From Streptomyces pactum (lineage in GTDB: Bacteria > Actinomycetota > Actinomycetes > Streptomycetales > Streptomycetaceae), in NCBI RefSeq assembly GCF_016031615.1, contig NZ_JACYXC010000001.1, forward strand, positions 3,410,001-3,474,000: a stretch of 64,000 nucleotides of DNA. The letters are read 5' to 3'. The position numbers and the translations under genes were made by a program. Numbering within the stretch: position 1 is the first letter of the stretch; the number at the start of each line of letters is the position of its first letter. Shown piece after piece: positions 61,262 through 64,000 of this stretch. The notes beneath the pieces are model-generated. The model had not been told where the DNA came from. It made no database searches and saw only the letters and a program-made list of their open reading frames with translations.

Positions 61262-63565
61262 GGTACGAAGCGCTCCGGCGGGGGCCTCTCCACCACGCAG
61301 CAGGTCGCCAAGTTCATCGGTGTCAGCACGCTCGCCGGTGCCGTGCTCGCCGGACTCGCCCTGCCGGCCGTCGGGGCGCTGGGCCTCGCCGCCAAGGGCA
61401 CGGTCGAGGAGTTCGACGAGATCCCGGCGAACCTGAAGACGCCCCCGCTCAGCGAGCGGACCACCATCCTGGACGCCGCCGGTGGCGAGATCGCCAAGGT
61501 CTACTCCCGGGACCGCACGGTGGTGCCGCTCAAGGACATCTCCCCCTACATGCAGCAGGCGATCATCGCGATCGAGGACGCCCGCTTCTACGAACACGGG
61601 GCGATCGACCTCAAGGGCGTGCTGCGCGCGCTCAACAAGAACGCCCAGGACGGCGGGGTCTCCGAGGGCGCCTCCACCCTGACCCAGCAGTACGTGAAGA
61701 ACGTCTTCGTCGAGGAGGCCGGCGACGACGCGGAGAAGGTCGCCGAGGCCACCGAGCAGACCATCGGCCGCAAGATCCGCGAGCTGAAGTACGCCATCCA
61801 GGTGGAGAAGGAGCTGGGCAAGAAGCGGATCCTGCAGAACTACCTGAACATCACCTTCTTCGGGCAGCAGGCGTACGGGGTCGAGGCGGCCTCCCAGCGC
61901 TTCTTCAGCAAGCGCGCCAAGGACCTGAAGCTCCAGGAGGCGGCGCTGCTGGCCGGGCTCGTCCAGTCGCCGAGCCGCTACGACCCGGTCAACGACCCGG
62001 AGGAGGCCAAGACCCGCCGCAACATCGTGCTGCAGCGGATGGCCGAGGTGAAGAACATCTCGCAGGCGGAGGCGGACCGGGCGAAGAAGCTGCCGCTGGG
62101 CCTGAAGGTGAGCCGTCCGAAGAACGGCTGCATCACCGCGGTGGAGGGCGCCGGCTTCTTCTGCGACTACGTGCGCAAGGTGTTCGTCAACGACCCGGCG
62201 TTCGGCAAGACCCGGGAGGAGCGCGTCCAGCGCTGGAACCAGGGCGGCATGACCATCCGCACCACCCTCGACCCGCAGGCCCAGCGATCGGTGCAGAAGG
62301 CCATCGCGGACCAGGTGTACGCCGAGGACGACGTGGCCACCGCGGTCACCCTGGTGGAGCCCGGCACCGGCAAGATCCGCGCCATGGGGCAGTCCCGGCC
62401 GTACGGCTTCCAGGAGAACCAGACCCAGATCAACCTGTCGGTGGACGAGGCCATGGGCGGCGGCAAGGGCTACCAGCCCGGCTCCACCTTCAAGCCGATC
62501 GTGGCCGCCGCCGCGCTGGAGCGGGGCGTCAAGCCGACCAAGTCGTATTCCTCGCCGTACAAGATGCGGTACCCCAGCCCGGTGCAGACCTGCGAGGGGT
62601 CCTGGCGCGGCACCGACACCACCCAGAACGAGAACAGTTCCGAGGTGGGCCCGTACGGCATGCAGGAGGCGACCGCCAAGTCGGTCAACACCTACTACGT
62701 CCAGCTGATCAGCGACATCGGGGTCTGCCCGGTCACCACGCTCGCCCACAGGATGGGGGTGGACCGGGCCGACGGGCAGAAGATGGAGCAGGTCCCGTCC
62801 ATCACCCTGGGCACCCAGGAGATGTCCCCGCTCACCATGGCGAACGCCTACGCCACCTTCGCCAACGAGGGCGTGCACTGCACCCCGGTCGCCATCGAGT
62901 CGATCACCGGCCCCGGCGGCAAGAAGCTCAAGGTTCCGCAGACCTCGTGCGAGCGGGCGATGTCGAAGAAGACCGCCAGCACCATCAACACCCTGCTCAA
63001 GGGGGTCGTCGAGGACGGCACCGGCAAGAAGGCGGGTCTCAGCGGCCGGGACAGCGCGGGCAAGACCGGCACCACCGACTTCCGCTACGCCGCCTGGTTC
63101 GTCGGCTACACCCCGAACATGGCGGGCGCCGTCTGGGTCGGTGACCCCGAGCACAAGCGCAAGATGATCGACATCTCCATCGGCGGCCGGCCCTACGACA
63201 AGGTCTTCGGTGGCGAGGTGCCCGGACCCATCTGGCGCCAGGCCATGGCCGGCGCCCTGGAGGGCAAGCCGGCGCCGAAGCTGCCGACGGTGAAGGTGAA
63301 GGACCCGGCGAAGAAGCGGCCCGACCCGGGGCGCGGGGACGACAAGCCGAGCGGCCGGGCGCACGGCGGCACCGGCGGCGACCCGTGGCCGGACGTCACC
63401 ATCCCGCCGGGCCTGATCGGCGGTGACGACGGGACCGGGGACGCCGGTGCCATCGGTGGCTGGGACGTCGGCGGCGACCTCGGTGGCGACTTCGGGGACC
63501 TCGGCGGCGTCGGGGACCTCGGCGGCCGGAACGGCAACGGGAACGGCAACGGCCGCCGGCCCTGA
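61259..63565 (+). CDS. Class A penicillin-binding protein (transglycosylase/transpeptidase)
   Basis: 768-residue bifunctional peptidoglycan synthase. Membrane anchor near 20-45; GT51 transglycosylase with Glu106 in IEDARFYEHGAIDLKG and ASTLTQQYVKN; transpeptidase motifs Ser409 (STFK), Ser475-x-Asn (SVN) and Lys602-Thr-Gly (KTGTTD). The last 90 residues are a Gly/Asp-rich extracellular tail ending in Gly-Asn repeats. ATG 61259 appears leaderless. It is divergent from wblA; a terminator follows. Adjacent to a development regulator, it probably serves growth or sporulation-phase wall synthesis. Confidence 0.94.
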   Translation: MGTKRSGGGLSTTQQVAKFIGVSTLAGAVLAGLALPAVGALGLAAKGTVEEFDEIPANLKTPPLSERTTILDAAGGEIAKVYSRDRTVVPLKDISPYMQQAIIAIEDARFYEHGAIDLKGVLRALNKNAQDGGVSEGASTLTQQYVKNVFVEEAGDDAEKVAEATEQTIGRKIRELKYAIQVEKELGKKRILQNYLNITFFGQQAYGVEAASQRFFSKRAKDLKLQEAALLAGLVQSPSRYDPVNDPEEAKTRRNIVLQRMAEVKNISQAEADRAKKLPLGLKVSRPKNGCITAVEGAGFFCDYVRKVFVNDPAFGKTREERVQRWNQGGMTIRTTLDPQAQRSVQKAIADQVYAEDDVATAVTLVEPGTGKIRAMGQSRPYGFQENQTQINLSVDEAMGGGKGYQPGSTFKPIVAAAALERGVKPTKSYSSPYKMRYPSPVQTCEGSWRGTDTTQNENSSEVGPYGMQEATAKSVNTYYVQLISDIGVCPVTTLAHRMGVDRADGQKMEQVPSITLGTQEMSPLTMANAYATFANEGVHCTPVAIESITGPGGKKLKVPQTSCERAMSKKTASTINTLLKGVVEDGTGKKAGLSGRDSAGKTGTTDFRYAAWFVGYTPNMAGAVWVGDPEHKRKMIDISIGGRPYDKVFGGEVPGPIWRQAMAGALEGKPAPKLPTVKVKDPAKKRPDPGRGDDKPSGRAHGGTGGDPWPDVTIPPGLIGGDDGTGDAGAIGGWDVGGDLGGDFGDLGGVGDLGGRNGNGNGNGRRP

Positions 63566-63581
63566 GCGGACGTGACGGAGC

Positions 63582-63602
63582 GGCCCCGGCGGCGCCGGGG
63601 CC
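63582..63602 (+). terminator. Hairpin terminator after the PBP gene
   Basis: GGCCCCGGC-GGC-GCCGGGGCC, 9 perfect pairs with a 3-nt loop, 17 nt after the stop. The spacer 63603-63924 holds no recognised gene. Confidence 0.7.
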
Positions 63603-63684
63603 GAAGCTACGGCCTGGCGGGCCGGTGACCAGGGCCTTCATGCCTTCACCGGGCGGGAGCGGTATCAGCCGGGGCCGCCCCGAG

Positions 63685-63742
63685 GGAAGCCGGTGGGCCG
63701 GGGGCGGCCGAGGGCGGTCCCCGGCGGAAGCCGGTGGGCCGG
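63685..63742. repeat. 17-bp direct repeat
   Basis: GGAAGCCGGTGGGCCGG occurs at 63685-63701 and 63726-63742, 41 bp apart, in the spacer between the PBP and GatB/YqeY genes. Confidence 0.7.
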
Positions 63743-63924
63743 CCGAGGCAGGCCCCGGCGAAACCTGGCGGGCGGGCCGACAACCGGCCCGCTTCCCGTC
63801 GCCGGGGCCCCGTGGCCGGCCGGCCACGGACGAGCCGGGACCACCCGGCTCCCGCCGGGCCCCCGGGCCGTCCGCGACACCGGCGGACGGCGGAGGCCCC
63901 GCCGGACGGCCTGGCGGGGCGCCG

Positions 63925-64000
63925 TCAGCCCGCGAGGTGCCGCTTCACCGCGGCAGCCACCCGGCCGCCCTCGGCGCGGCCCGCGACCTTCGGGTTCACG
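63925..64000 (-). CDS. 3' end of a GatB/YqeY domain protein (partial)
   Basis: The last 25 codons of a minus-strand gene that enters from the right edge. The reading NPKVAGRAEGGRVAAAVKRH then LAG before the stop at 63925 is the usual C terminus of GatB/YqeY-type proteins, related to the tail domain of the amidotransferase subunit GatB. The rest lies outside the window. Confidence 0.7.
   Translation of the reverse strand, partial: VNPKVAGRAEGGRVAAAVKRHLAG

Noticed and set aside
1..64000. tRNA, rRNA, riboswitch or CRISPR features
   Set aside because: No cloverleaf, rRNA core sequence, conserved riboswitch core or regularly spaced repeat with unique spacers was seen. Tandem repeats noted above lack such spacers.

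Overview
The window is chromosomal DNA of a high-GC actinomycete, almost certainly Streptomyces or a very close relative. The signs are extreme third-position GC, GTG and TTG starts, many apparently leaderless promoters, the zinc-independent ribosomal protein paralogues, and a run of development genes (bldG, the ssd/tad cluster, crp, two arsA-type ATPases, wblA, a class A PBP gene) in the order I remember from Streptomyces genomes. I saw no rRNA, tRNA, CRISPR array, insertion sequence or intact prophage.

0.3-3 kb is an alkylation-damage repair set: O6-alkylguanine methyltransferase, an Oxygenase-NA type 2OG-Fe(II) enzyme and AlkB. 3.3-7.6 kb (minus strand) holds a TerB-like protein, an MreB/Mbl-type actin homologue and a family-A DNA polymerase. 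7.9-11 kb is a zinc-starvation module: Cys-poor S14, L28, L33, L31 and S18, plus a COG0523 protein, around an AT-rich palindrome (probable Zur operator). 11.1-13.3 kb is a regulator triad (DUF397 protein, GHKL ATPase, Scr1-type HTH) whose promoters share a TGCACGTGCA palindrome. An aldehyde dehydrogenase, a DinB protein and a PadR/ABC exporter unit with two matching operators follow, to 19.4 kb.

19.6-23.9 kb is degraded or hard-to-read DNA: a small remnant, a large gene that appears frameshifted in its proline-rich linker, and 1.1 kb without a convincing gene. 23.9-27.3 kb carries the anti-sigma factor/BldG pair and a divergent MrfA-type DUF1998 helicase. 27.2-33.3 kb is a compact Tad-type secretion/pilus operon on the minus strand (ssd, tadA, tadB, tadC, Flp-like DUF4244 pilin, two TadE-like proteins). 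33.5-38.2 kb has a hairpin-rich leader, a HAD phosphatase, a degenerate Fic-like protein divergent from a CooC-like ATPase, and a deacetylase-like lipoprotein. 38.5-49.1 kb has a SulP-carbonic anhydrase fusion, a TetR/epoxide-hydrolase pair, acetyl-CoA synthetase, NhaA, an actinobacterial holin-superfamily protein and a second epoxide-hydrolase-like enzyme. 49.6-64 kb carries a MarP-type protease, NudL, endonuclease III, Crp, MBL and Nudix hydrolases, RidA, a DUF4177 protein, two ArsA/GET3 ATPases, WblA, the class A PBP, and the 3' end of a GatB/YqeY gene.

Most polycistronic units are tightly coupled by 1-4 nt stop/start overlaps. Several divergent pairs share short promoter regions, which is where most of the regulatory structure lies. 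Function calls rest on motifs read by eye; no database search was run.
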